DNA from: Flaccisagitta enflata
Taxonomy: Eukaryota > Chaetognatha > Sagittoidea > Aphragmophora
Assembly: GCA_965153355.1 (NCBI GenBank)
Contig: OZ231126.1
Location: forward strand, 104,594,001-104,658,000
Direction: 5' to 3'
DNA length: 64,000 nucleotides
Shown here one piece after another: positions 22,624-32,654 of the stretch. A program made the translations under genes and the position numbers. The number at the start of each line of letters is the position of its first letter. Position 1 is the stretch's first letter. The notes beneath the pieces were generated by a model that made no database searches, was not told the DNA's origin, and saw only the letters and a list, made by a program, of their open reading frames with translations.

Positions 22624-23822
22624 CTTGTCTTGTTGTCTACAGCCCCATTGGATGCGGCCGTCAACGCTTCACCACCCAAATCGTTACGCTTTTCCCAAGA
22701 CTGGGCTTCTCCCGCCACTTTTGGATGGAAGAATGGTCGGGCGACCACCCCTTTGGGCCGGAACATCGGATTTTCGACAGTCTTTTTGTCTTCTCGCTTG
22801 ATCGTGACTTTGAAGGATTTCCAAAGTGTGTGTCGACGGACGAGTTCCTCCAAATTGACGACGCTGACGCTGCCAATTTCATTTTTGGATTCAAGCCACT
22901 TTCGAACGTCTTCAATGGAGGCGGAGTTGGCCACGTGACCAACATATTTAGTCACGGTTTGATCCACCCCCTTGAAGGACAGCAGACCCGCACTGACTTT
23001 CTGTCCGATGATAGTGCGTGATTTACTGTTACCACGCCGTCGTTGGTCGTCTTGTCGAATATGAGCCTTCGAACGTGGATGATGCTGAGCCGCTGCTGGC
23101 GGGGAAACTTCGGGAGTCGACTTTTGAGACAAGAGAAGAGAAGCGGCTAATGATGGATCACCAACAGCGTGAGCAAAAGACGTCGGCGCTGAAATTAATG
23201 ACGTAACCTCCGGTGGCGCAGATGGCGATAATGGCGCTGGTGGCGCCGGTGCTGCAAGTGGCGCAATACCCGCCAAAGACATGCACGAATCCGGCTGTTC
23301 TGCTACTGATGATTGTGAAGACGGAGCTAACGTAGTCTCTTTCGTTGTAAACGATGTAGATGCTGCTGCCGCGGAAGTCGAGAGTTTCACAATTGTTTTC
23401 TCAAGCGTTTCTTGCGTCACGAAATTCTTCTGCATCCAAAGAATGGTGGACATAACCACGTCGATCTTAGACACGAGACCGTCGGGTGCGTCGAGACGTG
23501 GGATGTCGCAGAAGTCGGATGAGTAAAACAGCGGGAGCTGCTCACCCTCGTTGTCGCATTTCTTTAGAACAAAAATGATGTCCTCGACCACTTTTCGCGC
23601 ACCAGTGTCATTACGTGTTTGTCGATTGATGTTCTTGACGCCGGACATACATTTGAAAGATTGAACGGCATCAAATAAATCGTTTTTTGCTTTAACGATG
23701 TCTTCGATGGCGTAGAATGATTCACATTTTCTTGTAACGTTAGCCTCAGTGTCGAATTTGAGACTTCCATAGATGAAATATAACGTATTATTGACGATAA
23801 AATTAGTCCCATTTGGATCCAT
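22620..23822 (-). CDS. LINE ORF1 protein, 400 aa
   Basis: ORF1 of the same non-LTR element. It begins at ATG 23822 and ends in TGA at 22620-22622, which overlaps the ORF2 ATG as ATGA, the arrangement that allows reinitiation of translation. The middle is Ala/Pro/Ser rich. The C-terminal third (residues about 275-380) has YVGHVANSASIEDVRKWL, then an SFKVTI strand and a VVARPF end: an RRM-like fold common in ORF1 proteins of invertebrate LINEs. Role: binds the element's RNA. The frame is intact although ORF2 is not, so damage to the copy may be fairly recent. Confidence 0.75.
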   Translation of the reverse strand: MDPNGTNFIVNNTLYFIYGSLKFDTEANVTRKCESFYAIEDIVKAKNDLFDAVQSFKCMSGVKNINRQTRNDTGARKVVEDIIFVLKKCDNEGEQLPLFYSSDFCDIPRLDAPDGLVSKIDVVMSTILWMQKNFVTQETLEKTIVKLSTSAAAASTSFTTKETTLAPSSQSSVAEQPDSCMSLAGIAPLAAPAPPAPLSPSAPPEVTSLISAPTSFAHAVGDPSLAASLLLSQKSTPEVSPPAAAQHHPRSKAHIRQDDQRRRGNSKSRTIIGQKVSAGLLSFKGVDQTVTKYVGHVANSASIEDVRKWLESKNEIGSVSVVNLEELVRRHTLWKSFKVTIKREDKKTVENPMFRPKGVVARPFFHPKVAGEAQSWEKRNDLGGEALTAASNGAVDNKTR

Positions 23823-24012
23823 GATCGTAGCTGTTGCTGCTGCTGCGGAGATCTCCGTATCCCCCTCCCATAGGGAAGAAAGGGGAAAACTCGAAAAAAT
23901 GCTTCAGCAGCTGTGTAAAAGTCGACGCAGTCCAGCTGCGGACAGGGAAAGGTCGATTCGGTGAGGAAAATCGCGTAAAATTAATTCAGGAGCTCCTTGT
24001 TGTTCCGAGAGC

Positions 24013-24112
24013 GAGTTCCGAAGTTTTAATTAAGCAAATAAAAGAATTTTAGCTTGGCGGTTCCGAAATTTTAATTAAGCAAATAAAAGAATTTTAGCTT
24101 GGCGGTTTGCTC
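24013..24112 (-). repeat. Tandem 49-base duplication upstream of LINE ORF1
   Basis: Two nearly identical copies of a 49-base unit starting GTTCCGAA(G/A)TTTTAATTAAG. It lies in the presumed 5' region of the LINE and could be part of a promoter repeat; that role is inference. Confidence 0.8.
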
Positions 24113-24490
24113 ATACAACAACATTTTTATGGTGGTTATTTACCTTACTCTTTGAAAAATGTAGCGTGAAAATGAACAAGTTATTTCATTGACATGGAAG
24201 AGAAAAAAATGAGAGAGTAATTTGAGGATAGAAAACAAAATTCGAAAGAAAGAAAACATAGTGGTAGAAACTTGTTAGTGAGAAAGTATTTTTGATAAAG
24301 CATGTTACTACAGGTAAACAGTTACATCATGATATCGGGGTTGTCTAGCACAAAGTACTATTTATTTTTAGATAGAAAGAATAATTGTAAGTATGGACTC
24401 TCAACTTTTTAAGAGGTTATCTTTATTGGTTGGTCAGTTTGCCACTCTGTTTGACAGTATGTAACTCGGGTTTTTTTTAGCTTTGACGTT

Positions 24491-25416
24491 TTTAGTTGCG
24501 GACACGCAACTCTACAGGGTGTACCAATTCAGTTGCAACATAAAGAATCGACATATCTCTGCTTCTAGTAACTCAAATTGATTTCTGAAAAAAGATTTAC
24601 AAAGATCTAAGTCTGCACTTTTTATCATACTAAACATCCATCTTGAGTATTGGATAGTTGTGGGTCAGAAGAACATCAAATGAGTGGTTACATTAAGTGG
24701 AAAATTATCTTTTTCATAGCTGTTCTTAGAAGTAGCTGGCTTTAGCTGTCTGCCATTTTATGACAAATTGATCCAGAAACTTGGGATTGGTCTCGAATGA
24801 AAGATAATTGTACATAGATTGTACATCTGCATAAAAATCTGGAAAAATTTTCACAATTTGTGACTTTGATGATGATTTTGGTCAAACATCATCAAAATCA
24901 AAAGAGGAAATTTGGAAATAATCAATGAAAATCTAAAAAAATTTTGAAAAAATTGTTAAATTTGTTTGGTGATCTACAATATATGACAAATTATCTCTCA
25001 TCTGAGACCAATCGCAGGGTTTTAGCTCAAGTGGTAGAAAAATGACAGGCAGTTAAAGACAGCTACTTCCAAGTACAGCATAAAGTAAAAAACGAACAAA
25101 AGACATGGTCAGAAATCACTTGTGTACTTCAAAGAAATGTGGCCGCTAAACAATTTGTCGAAATGTCATAAAATTTTGCATGCAAAAAGTGCAGACCAAG
25201 ATCTTTTTAGATCTTTTTTCAGAAATTGATTTGATGACCTAGAAGCAGAGATATGTCGATTCTTTATGTTGCAACTCACTTGGGACACCCTGTATAAGAG
25301 GCTTTGTCCGTCCGTCGGTTGGTCCGTGGTGATCGAGTTGAAAAGTGGGAAAACGCACATTTCTGTCCCCGCCCACCCGTCCGCAACTGATGGGCGTGTA
25401 TCCGGCCTTGTTTTTT
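24491..25416 (+). mobile_element. HSE copy, AGTTGCG subfamily, split by a MITE
   Basis: Hairpin AGTTGCGGACACGCAACT at 24493-24510, interrupted right after CTCTA by a MITE, and resumed with TAAGAGGCTTTGTCCG at 25293. The rest is canonical: GTCGGTTGGTCC tract, GAGTTGAAAAGTGGG, partner GTCCGCAACT, and the terminal hairpin with TTGTTTT. Removing the MITE and one TA gives the normal sequence CTCTATAAGAGGC seen in other copies. Confidence 0.9.
24515..25292. mobile_element. Mariner-type MITE, 778 bases, inserted in an HSE copy
   Basis: Long inverted repeats (over 100 bases): CAGGGTGTACCAATTCAGT at the left and its diverged complement ending GGGACACCCTG at the right. TA lies on both sides (24513-24514, 25293-25294). 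The interior has a further AAAATTTT symmetric region and no transposase. Confidence 0.9.
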
Positions 25417-26126
25417 ATTTGTTTTCAATGATGTTGTGACCCTGCGTTACTTGTTGTTTATATATCAACTGTCCCGTCAGTGGTATAATGAAGGGGGAAA
25501 GAGAATTGGCTCGAAGGTCGAGCCAATTTCGAGACATATTGTCTTTTGGTATTGTATACGGATAATAAAGAACGCGTGGTTTTGATTAGTGAGATTCTAA
25601 AAAAGTGCTTTTTCAGAGAAGAAACTTGGATTTTTTTGTAGGTTTTTTCTTCAAAACAACGTTTTCAAACTCAAAAAAGTCAAGTGATCTGGATTTAAAT
25701 GCTCTTGCTATGCCTTTACTTTTGAGACTTGCTTGTATCCCTGGGCTGGGTTTCATGATCAGGAAGGTGTTAGTTTGTTCTGCTGTTGTTAGTATGTGAA
25801 TTTTACTGCAAGGGGAAATCCAACTTTTTGTGACAGAGTTGTTGGTTTCGTCTTTCAAATGGTAAGGTTGAGATCTCGTTCTTTCTGTTAGAAAATTTAA
25901 TACGGCTCTCATCGACATTTTACTTTCAACTTTTTACCTGAAGTCGAGTAATGGACATATTGTTTTGAGGTATTGCTCCAAAAACAAACATGCATGAAGC
26001 GTTTGTGTATAGTCGACTTGTTTGTTGTTTTGTAACAACAGTTGGATTTCTCGTTTTTCAAGAGACGAACAATTCCTTTCCCACGCGACATGGTAGCTGT
26101 CTGATAGATTGATAGAATGGATAGAA

Positions 26127-26284
26127 AACAAGGCTGGATACACAACAATCTAGATGCAGATGGTTGGGCAGGAGTAGTAATGCGAAAACCGCTCAGAAAT
26201 CAAAAATTTGACGGACCGACAGATCGACGGATTGATCTACCGACCAACATTGCAAGGTGTAGAGTCGCGTGTCCGCCACTGAAA
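26127..26284 (-). mobile_element. HSE copy inside the decayed polymerase
   Basis: Minus orientation: ACAAGGCTGGATACACAAC at the left, a GACGGACCGACAGATCGACGG tract part, and the hairpin AGTCGCGTGTCCGCCACT region at 26260-26280 on the plus strand. Confidence 0.75.
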
Positions 26285-27378
26285 AGGATAGAAATGATAA
26301 ACAATGTTCGATGTTGGAGGGTAGGAACTGTTATGACAAATACGAGTTACTATTGCTGTTGCTATTTCCCTCTACCTGTGTCACTTCCGGCTAAACGCAC
26401 ACCTCCATCTCCAGAAAATGCGCATAGTCTCGCGGCAAAAAAAAGATAACCACGAAGCAACATGAACTTGTATAATTGGTAGATTCTGCTTGATATGGAT
26501 GGGATGTTGGTGTGACGGGAGACAATCAATGATTGGCTTGTCAGAATAGCCGTAGTCGGTGTCAATGCGTGTATATTCAGAAATTTGGGATCATTGACAT
26601 GGCGGCGGAATCGCTCCTTGGTGGTGACTAGTGTACATTTACTCATGTTCTCCAGATTTTGGTGCATGCGGCCTTTGCAAGAGGATAAAAGGAAGAAAAT
26701 GACAGGGATGGACAAAACAGCATGTTGTACTTAGTATATCAAATTACTGATAAAGAAAGAAAATAACAAAAGGTAAAGAATTTACTTAGCATGTCCGTAC
26801 GTCCGAAGGGTTTTTTTCATTTAAACATGCCTGCTAAATTGTTTCCTAGACTTTTACAGCAGGATGCTATTATCTTCAGGTTTGATTTTCCACGCTCTAC
26901 TTGCAAGTATTGCAAATATTGATGCAAAAATTGTTCTTGTCGGAATGAGCAAACTTGGTGAATTTCTTTCACCGTGCATGATTGATGTATTAACAGACAA
27001 AGGAAATTTTCTGTGTACAAGTAGGTGGGACCTTAAAAAAAAAATCGCAGAGCTTCGCTGGTTCTTTCGATACATTTCTTTTATTCAATTTTGCGTAATG
27101 TTGCTCTTCATGTCCAAGATTTTCCTCAAGGATACGTTTTAAAATTGGAAAAGTGCAAAAGTCTAGTGAACTCATTAGACTTTTTTGCTTGTCATAAGAT
27201 AGTGTGACATGACATAAAAAACCCTGGTGGTTGTCCATGGCCATCCTTGTTAAATATTCCACATCGACACGCTTTAGAGCTTTGCAGATTTCTCTAAACA
27301 AAAGCGTGGGCTGCTCTTTGTGCATAAGCACAAAGTCGCTAAATGGCAAAAATCCCATTCCTATGAAAAAGAGAAATG

Positions 27379-27595
27379 AAACAAGGCCGGAGACATGGTT
27401 TTCTCAGTCATGTGCGGTTGGTTTATAGGTCATAGAGTACTTGGGCAGTAATAGTAGGTTTGAAAAACTTTAACAAGGTCAAGTAGGTCAATAAGGTGCA
27501 ACGTGTGGATCACTGAACGAATGCGTTACCCGACCGACAGACAGACCAACCGACGGACACAGCCAGTTATAGAGGTGCGTTGTCGCACCTAAAAA
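27379..27595 (-). mobile_element. HSE-related copy with an AGGTGCG hairpin, in the polymerase intron
   Basis: Minus orientation. The start hairpin is AGGTGCGACAACGCACCT, a third stem sequence that still pairs perfectly. Then CTATAACTGGC, a GTCGG tract, and a left end ACAAGGCCGGAGACATGG. A further 5' fragment with AGTCGCGTGCTACGCAACT follows at 27640-27702. Confidence 0.7.
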
Positions 27596-28785
27596 GATCA
27601 ACTAAGTGATCAACTAACCAACCGATCATTTGACTAATTCACTGATCGATCAACAGATTGACAGGGTGGGTTATTGAGTTGCGTAGCACGCGACTGAAAC
27701 TAGAAGAAGTGTGACAATTACTAGAGGCGAACAATTGTATTGGGTATTGGGTATTGGGTATTGGGTTTTTACCGGAAGACGGATAGAGGCAGTTCCAATC
27801 CCAGGTGATGAAATGTGTCATAACAGCAGGTATATTTGCATTCATCCAATCAATCTGTTCTTGGCTAAAGATATCAGGAGGGTTTCCTGAGTTTTTTGTT
27901 TGTGAATGAGGTGGTGGCTGATCAGATCCCCAGTCACTAAAGTAATAGCAACAATTGGATGTGCTAAATCCTCCCCTACAAGAATCCAAAAAAATGTGTA
28001 GATTTCTTTTTCCAGAAACTCTAAGAACAAGGGTTTGCCATTACCATCAGGGTCCTTTCTGTTTAAAACGGCACTTTGCACCGCCAGCGCCGAGATTGTA
28101 TTTGTGTTGCAAGGAAAAATTTTGGTTATGTGATGCGGTTTTTCCCAGTAAGTAATAATGTATTTGAAGCTTTGGGATACACACTATAATCAAGTGATTC
28201 TGTGAATCATGCGTAATCATAACATGATTCAGGATGATCAGTGAAAGATGAAAGAAATGGATTTCGAATTTCAAACTTCAAGTTTTCATTTTTCAGTTTC
28301 TCAACTCTGATTTAGATTATCGGAAAGATCGAAAATTGAGTTTGAATTGAAATTTGTAATTCGTAATTTTCTTTCTTTCCTTCTTTCATCCCACATCTCT
28401 TTTGTTGACGAAAAATTTTAAGCTGCATCTTTTTTCTTCTCTCACTCGCACATCTCGTTCTTATTCATATCATTAGCTGCAGTTCTGCAGTTTTCTTGTA
28501 GCTGTGAATGTGATCATACTCTATTTTTGTCTGCTTTTAATGTAAACGACGCTTTGATTTTCTATGCGAATCACCATTTTCATTTTATCTTATTTGTTTA
28601 TTACACTCTACATTCTACATTTTGTTGTTTTGACTGGTTTGATTGTCCGTCTGTTCCGTTGTCATTCTGTTTTTGCATTTTTGTTTCTGCTTAACTGATT
28701 GTGACTAAATTGTTATGCATTTATCTTTCTTTTAGCTTTTCTCTTAATGAATGTAACACTAAACGTTTGTTAAGAGCGACCAAAA

Positions 28786-29193
28786 ATGGCTAACGTTCTG
28801 CCTTTCGTTAAACTAGATCCTAACGCTCGCACTCCTGTAAGAGCTTCCGTCGACACTGCAGGGTTGGATCTTTTTGCAATGAAAGAAGTCGTTATTTCAC
28901 CCGGTAATCGCGCGCGAGTGGAGACTGGCATTCAAATGGCAATTCCACGTGGCTATTATTGCCGCATCGCTCCACGTTCGGGCTTGGCTTTGAAGCATGG
29001 AATTGACGTCGGTGCCGGCGTCATAGACGCCGATTATCGTGGCGCCGTGGCCATCCTTCTCTTCAATCATGGCGCTGAAGAAATTACGATCTATCCTCAT
29101 GACCGTGTTGCGCAGCTAATTCTTGAAAAAATTACCGGCCCTCAGCCATTAGAGGTCGCTTCTCTCGAGGACACGGACCGTAGTTCAAACTGA
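28786..29193 (+). pseudogene. dUTP diphosphatase (dUTPase), stop before the last motif
   Basis: A single-exon trimeric-type dUTPase, which hydrolyses dUTP to dUMP and keeps uracil out of DNA. ATG at 28786 follows AAAA and precedes G, a good context. Motifs in order: AGLDLFA (residues 25-31), PRSGLALKHG (63-72), GVIDADYRG (78-86) with the uracil-pocket tyrosine, and RVAQLI near 107. The usual C-terminal glycine-rich motif, which closes over the substrate, is missing: the frame ends DTDRSSN then TGA. In the same frame, directly after the TGA, the codons read FGSTG and then TAG. So a nonsense change, or a recoded stop, lies just before the motif. Without it the enzyme should be weak or inactive. 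It could be a host retrocopy or part of a viral locus. Confidence 0.85.
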
Positions 29194-29214
29194 TTTGGTT
29201 CCACCGGCAACTAG

Positions 29215-29900
29215 ATTTTTTTTTTCTTAGCTGCTGTATTTCTAGTGGCACATTGCTAACTAGCCTTTTGTTTTTTATGTTAATGTGCTAGATGGCTAAT
29301 GCTAGTGAAAACTAAATGAGTTTTTTTTGCATTGTTTTGTTTTGATTAAGAATTACATTATTTAATGTGGTATTCAAAACAATAACTAAGATTTATTGAA
29401 CAGTCATGACAAGTAAAAAAATTGAAAAATATTTGTGCTGTTACTCGGTGCATAAATGACTAAATGACTAAACGAGTCTCAAAGTAGGCTAATATTTGCG
29501 CTATGTGGAATAAAGATGTTGCCATGTTGCCTTAACTAATTGAACTAAGGGTGCAGTTCGGTTCGGCTTGCTTCAGCCTTGTTATAAAGGTAGGTTAGCC
29601 ATGTTTTGTTCTCCTTGTACTTCCCATAAGTTTTAAATCCTTTTCAAGAGTTTTAAATTTCAAGCTGGTATTTGCAGTTGCAATAGTCATGTCAGTATTT
29701 TTTTTGCAACAGTTTAATTGGTAGTTAAATCACTACATTTGTGACAGGTTTGATTTATAGAAACAATTTTAAAATCATTCTTTTTTACATACAGGTAATG
29801 AGATTAAGCTTTTTTTTGGTTAATTATCTAACGCTTTTGTGGTTATCAAATTGTTTTTTTTCTCAAGTGATGTTTTGTTTGTAAAGCCAGTTCTGTTTCG
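29215..29900. other. AT-rich region after the dUTPase
   Basis: Homopolymer-rich DNA with a possible polyadenylation signal AATAAA near 29509 for the dUTPase transcript. No other feature is seen. Confidence 0.4.
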
Positions 29901-29903
29901 CTG

Positions 29904-30041
29904 GTTTCGCTTGGTTTGTCCATTTGTTTTCTGGTTTTGCCGCCATGCAAGATTCGTTGTCCGCAATGCCGCGTTTCGCTTGGTTTGTCCATTTGTTTTC
30001 TGGTTTTGCCGCCATGTAAGATTCGTTGTCCGCAATGCCGC
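29904..30041. repeat. Tandem duplication, 69-base unit
   Basis: Two nearly identical copies of a 69-base unit beginning GTTTCGCTTGGTTTGTCC and ending near GTCCGCAATGCCGC, followed by a short AATGCCGC triplication. Frames through it are repeats, not genes. Confidence 0.9.
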
Positions 30042-30162
30042 AATGCCGCAATGCAAGATTTGTTGTCCAATAGCGATTTCCATGGGCATATGGCGTTGTC
30101 GATAGGTTCAACCTTTAAGGCAATTTAGGCGGGTATTAATGAGACTCTTGTAACGAGCGGTT

Positions 30163-30265
30163 TTTAGTTGCGGACACGCAACTCTATAAGAGGTTTTGTC
30201 CGTCCGTCGGCCGGTCGGTCGGTTGGTCTGTCCGCAATTGATGGCCTTGTATCTGCCCTTGTTTT
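30163..30265 (+). mobile_element. HSE copy with the middle deleted
   Basis: Hairpin AGTTGCGGACACGCAACT, CTATAAGAGG, GTCCGTCCGTCGG tract, then directly GTCCGCAATTGATGGCC and the tail. The middle part is absent, yet both inverted-repeat partners remain. Confidence 0.85.
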
Positions 30266-30303
30266 GTTATGGCTAAGTTTAACATTAATTAAAAAGGCCT
30301 TAC

Positions 30304-30411
30304 CTTGAAGCGTAATGAAGCCGGCACTCCAATGAGAATAACCGCAATGACAGCTACTATAATATAAAAGAAAAGGCGCCATCTTTGTCTCATATCATTG
30401 AGGAACTCCAT
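30304..30411 (-). CDS. Possible first exon with an N-terminal membrane anchor
   Basis: ATG at 30411 in the context AAAACAATGG opens 36 codons ending at a good donor (AAG then GTAAGG at 30303). The product has a short charged N-terminus and then a hydrophobic helix (LFFYIIVAVIAVILIGVP), the layout of an anchored type II or signal-anchor protein. The next exon would lie left of 30160; I cannot identify it. The gene is unrecognised. Confidence 0.35.
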
Positions 30412-30510
30412 TGTTTTTTTGGTTCGATTTCATTAACTGTTGGGTTATTGAGAAATTAGTACATTTGCGAGAGGAAATTGTTAAATAAATACAATAAAAG
30501 ATTAAAAAGA

Positions 30511-31164
30511 TTATGTTTTTGTTTTAAATTTGAATTGAGTGTTTGGTAAAAAAAAATAGTTTTCATACATTTTTAAAATTAATTTTTCATTACTTTTTAC
30601 GGAATTCCGTTGAAAAAGTTTTTTTAATGCCATAATCTTATTAGTCCTTTTTTTATTGTGTGTGTATGAAATCAAACCTAATGAGATATAGCCACAATAA
30701 AAAGAATTGTCATTTTGGAATTTCTCGTTTAAATTCAGTAATTTTAATGAGTTGTTTCTACAAAATATGTTAATATTGGCCATAACTATCGAGTTTTTGG
30801 TTATGTCATTGAGTGGGTCACAGATTTTCGCGGTGGGATGCTGTTTATTTAGCGCGACGGTTATCAAGAACCAATGACCAATTATAGGTGGTTCATTATT
30901 TTGATCAACACCATCAATTTGATCATTATTTGATTTTGAGTTCACCACCAGGTTGACATATGTTCTTTTTTTTTTCTTGGTGTCATTTACAAGAATACGA
31001 GCTAAATCTATGTGTGGAACAATGAGGTTGCCATCATTGGTGGAGTGATAGCAAACAGTACATTTCGACAGCACGTTGCATAAGTCAGTTTTTGATGTGG
31101 CGTTCTTGTATCTTTCTGATGCCATCATTTTTTCGTTTTCTTTTTTTGCTTGCTTTTCGTCCAT
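30511..31164 (-). CDS. Adenain/Ulp1-type cysteine protease, 217 aa
   Basis: An intact frame from ATG 31164. It has the triad layout of the CE clan: GHW with His97, CDPLN with Asp116, Gln150 in KFQ, and Cys157 in YCGY. The seven-residue spacing from Gln to Cys is the same as in the protease at 60469-60960. These enzymes cut viral structural proteins (adenain), or SUMO (Ulp1); here the substrate is unknown. Residues 29-45 carry several cysteines (CNVLSKCTVC), perhaps metal binding. It lies on the same strand as the decayed polymerase and 1.3 kb beyond the dUTPase, which suggests one old virus-like locus. A transposon-borne Ulp1 gene is the main alternative. Confidence 0.6.
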   Translation of the reverse strand: MDEKQAKKENEKMMASERYKNATSKTDLCNVLSKCTVCYHSTNDGNLIVPHIDLARILVNDTKKKKRTYVNLVVNSKSNNDQIDGVDQNNEPPIIGHWFLITVALNKQHPTAKICDPLNDITKNSIVMANINIFCRNNSLKLLNLNEKFQNDNSFYCGYISLGLISYTHNKKRTNKIMALKKLFQRNSVKSNEKLILKMYENYFFLPNTQFKFKTKT

Positions 31165-31315
31165 TTACTGTGAAAAAATGATAAAGGGGAAAGATGAAGC
31201 TGTTAAAGGTGTTGTTATTAAGTTATTTTGTTTTGTGGCATGTAATCCTACAGTTTGCTTTGTTGGTCTGACCGACTGTGGTAGTCGTGTATTTAGTTTT
31301 TTTTTTTTGGCTAAC

Positions 31316-31997
31316 CTGGTCCACGTCATAGTCCTTCCACGAGTTCATATCTGAATCGATAGCCAAGGTACTATCATGACTATAAAAAACGGAAACTCGG
31401 ATCACATAGCTTGTAACCGTTTTGAATCTATTAGGGATGAAGAAGGGAGGGAGAGGGAGGTAAAGAGCGATTGGGATTAGATATTTTGAGTTAATGCGGT
31501 ATTTGGATGAGAGCAAGTGAGACATTGGATAACATAAAAGTTTTGAAATGAAATAAAAAAATACATACCGAAGGTAAAGAATGGTTTTTCCTCCTGTTTG
31601 TGCGGTTGGTTTTTGCGAGATTGTGTCTCTCAACTCTCCGCTGTATTGGTTATCACTCGTGGGGGCGCTGACTAAAAATGGTAAAAAAAAGTTGCTATTC
31701 CACCAAAAGTCTAACGAGAGCTCGCAACCGTCCTCTGTCACCAGCCCTGCTTGTGTAATAGCTGTTAAATAAGAAGCCTGTTTGTGCTCCTCTGTTGTGA
31801 ACATGTAACCGTTTTCTCCAGCCGTTGCCTGCAAGGTAAAGCATGGAAAATGTAAGCATTAGATTACAATAGCAATCTCTGAGCTTAACAGCAATCTCTA
31901 AACTTGCCTCATAAGGTATCGAAGGGTACTTGAGGTTAAGAGCAGTTTCCACATAAGCCTGAACGAGATCGTGGGGTTTCCAGTGCAGGAGATTCTC
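31316..31997 (-). CDS. Three consecutive exons of an unrecognised gene
   Basis: Exons 31908-31997 (30 codons), 31569-31828 and 31316-31427 join in one open frame with matching phases. The first intron has a GC donor (GAG then GCAAGT) and a CAG acceptor; the second has GTATGT and TAG. The last exon ends in CAG followed by GTTAGC. The product is mixed in composition, with Trp-rich WKPH and LDFWWNSNFFLPFL segments, and matches no family I know. Further exons at either end are not identified. The clean splice phasing makes this a real gene fragment. Confidence 0.6.
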
Positions 31998-32042
31998 CTG
32001 AAAATGGAATCTTTTTTACAATTTGTTATCAGAAGTGCAGTA

Positions 32043-32078
32043 ATGATGGGGGCAGGTGGGGGGGCAGGTGGGGGCAGG
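32043..32078 (+). other. G-run cluster, possible G-quadruplex
   Basis: Four or more runs of four to seven G separated by CAGGT (GGGGGCAGGTGGGGGGG type). Such spacing can form a four-stranded structure. No function is implied. Confidence 0.5.
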
Positions 32079-32654
32079 TGAGATACATGCTTGTATGACA
32101 GATAGAAATGAGTCAACAGTACCAAGATACAGTCAATGACAGCTGCCAACAAAATTGAAACCCCTTGTTATGTACAATGGTTCTAGCAACAAATTTGAAG
32201 CTTGATTAAACCTCAAATTTGCATGACATCATTTAATGAAGCTATTGACAGCTATTGGTTGTCAAGACTTGAAGTTTTTTTGTAGAATCCTCATGAAAAT
32301 AACATATTTTGAAATGATCAATGACAAGAACTCCTGTTTTGGACATTAAAACGCAATTATGGACAAGTTCTGATCCCAGTTCGCCTAATTTTGTGAGAGG
32401 TGTTATATCACAGCTTCAACGTTTTATTGTCTTTCAAATAATAGTAAGTGGACAAATGAAATTGATGTCGCTGACAATTTAACTCGGCAAATGTTGGTTT
32501 ATCTAGCCTTTGCCCCACCCATAACAATGACAAATGGAGACAAACATAAAAAGAGTAATGCCGTTTGCTACTTCTAATACTACAATTACTCAACTGTAAC
32601 AATCAATGGAAACAAAAAAAAGCTGGAACGCATGACGGCACAGAAACTTAGAAG

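Larger units (their letters stand above)
25613..27990 (-). pseudogene. Second family B DNA polymerase, diverged and decayed
   Basis: Minus-strand pieces in the order expected for a protein-primed type polymerase. An exon at about 27773-27960 ends in WDWNCLYPSS, which fits motif A (DxNxLYPS). After an intron, an exon from 27360 continues GMGFLPFSDF. A segment near 26850-27030 (KEIHQVCSFRQ) fits the region before motif B but lies in another frame, with the shift at an A10/T10 run near 27040. SLGNNLAG, a possible GC-AG intron, then RMHQNLENMSKCTLVTT (about 26650-26590) fits motif B. A C-terminal SKGIARAFKSRSLDFFEFE (25690-25650 region) resembles the usual KGVxK...FEDY end. No motif C (DTDS) was found; an HSE copy sits where it should be. 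Probably dead. The match is by motif only. Confidence 0.55.

Noticed and set aside
22661-23526. Plus-strand and alternative minus-strand frames over LINE ORF1
   Set aside because: They are shadows of ORF1, which has the expected length, start and overlap with ORF2.
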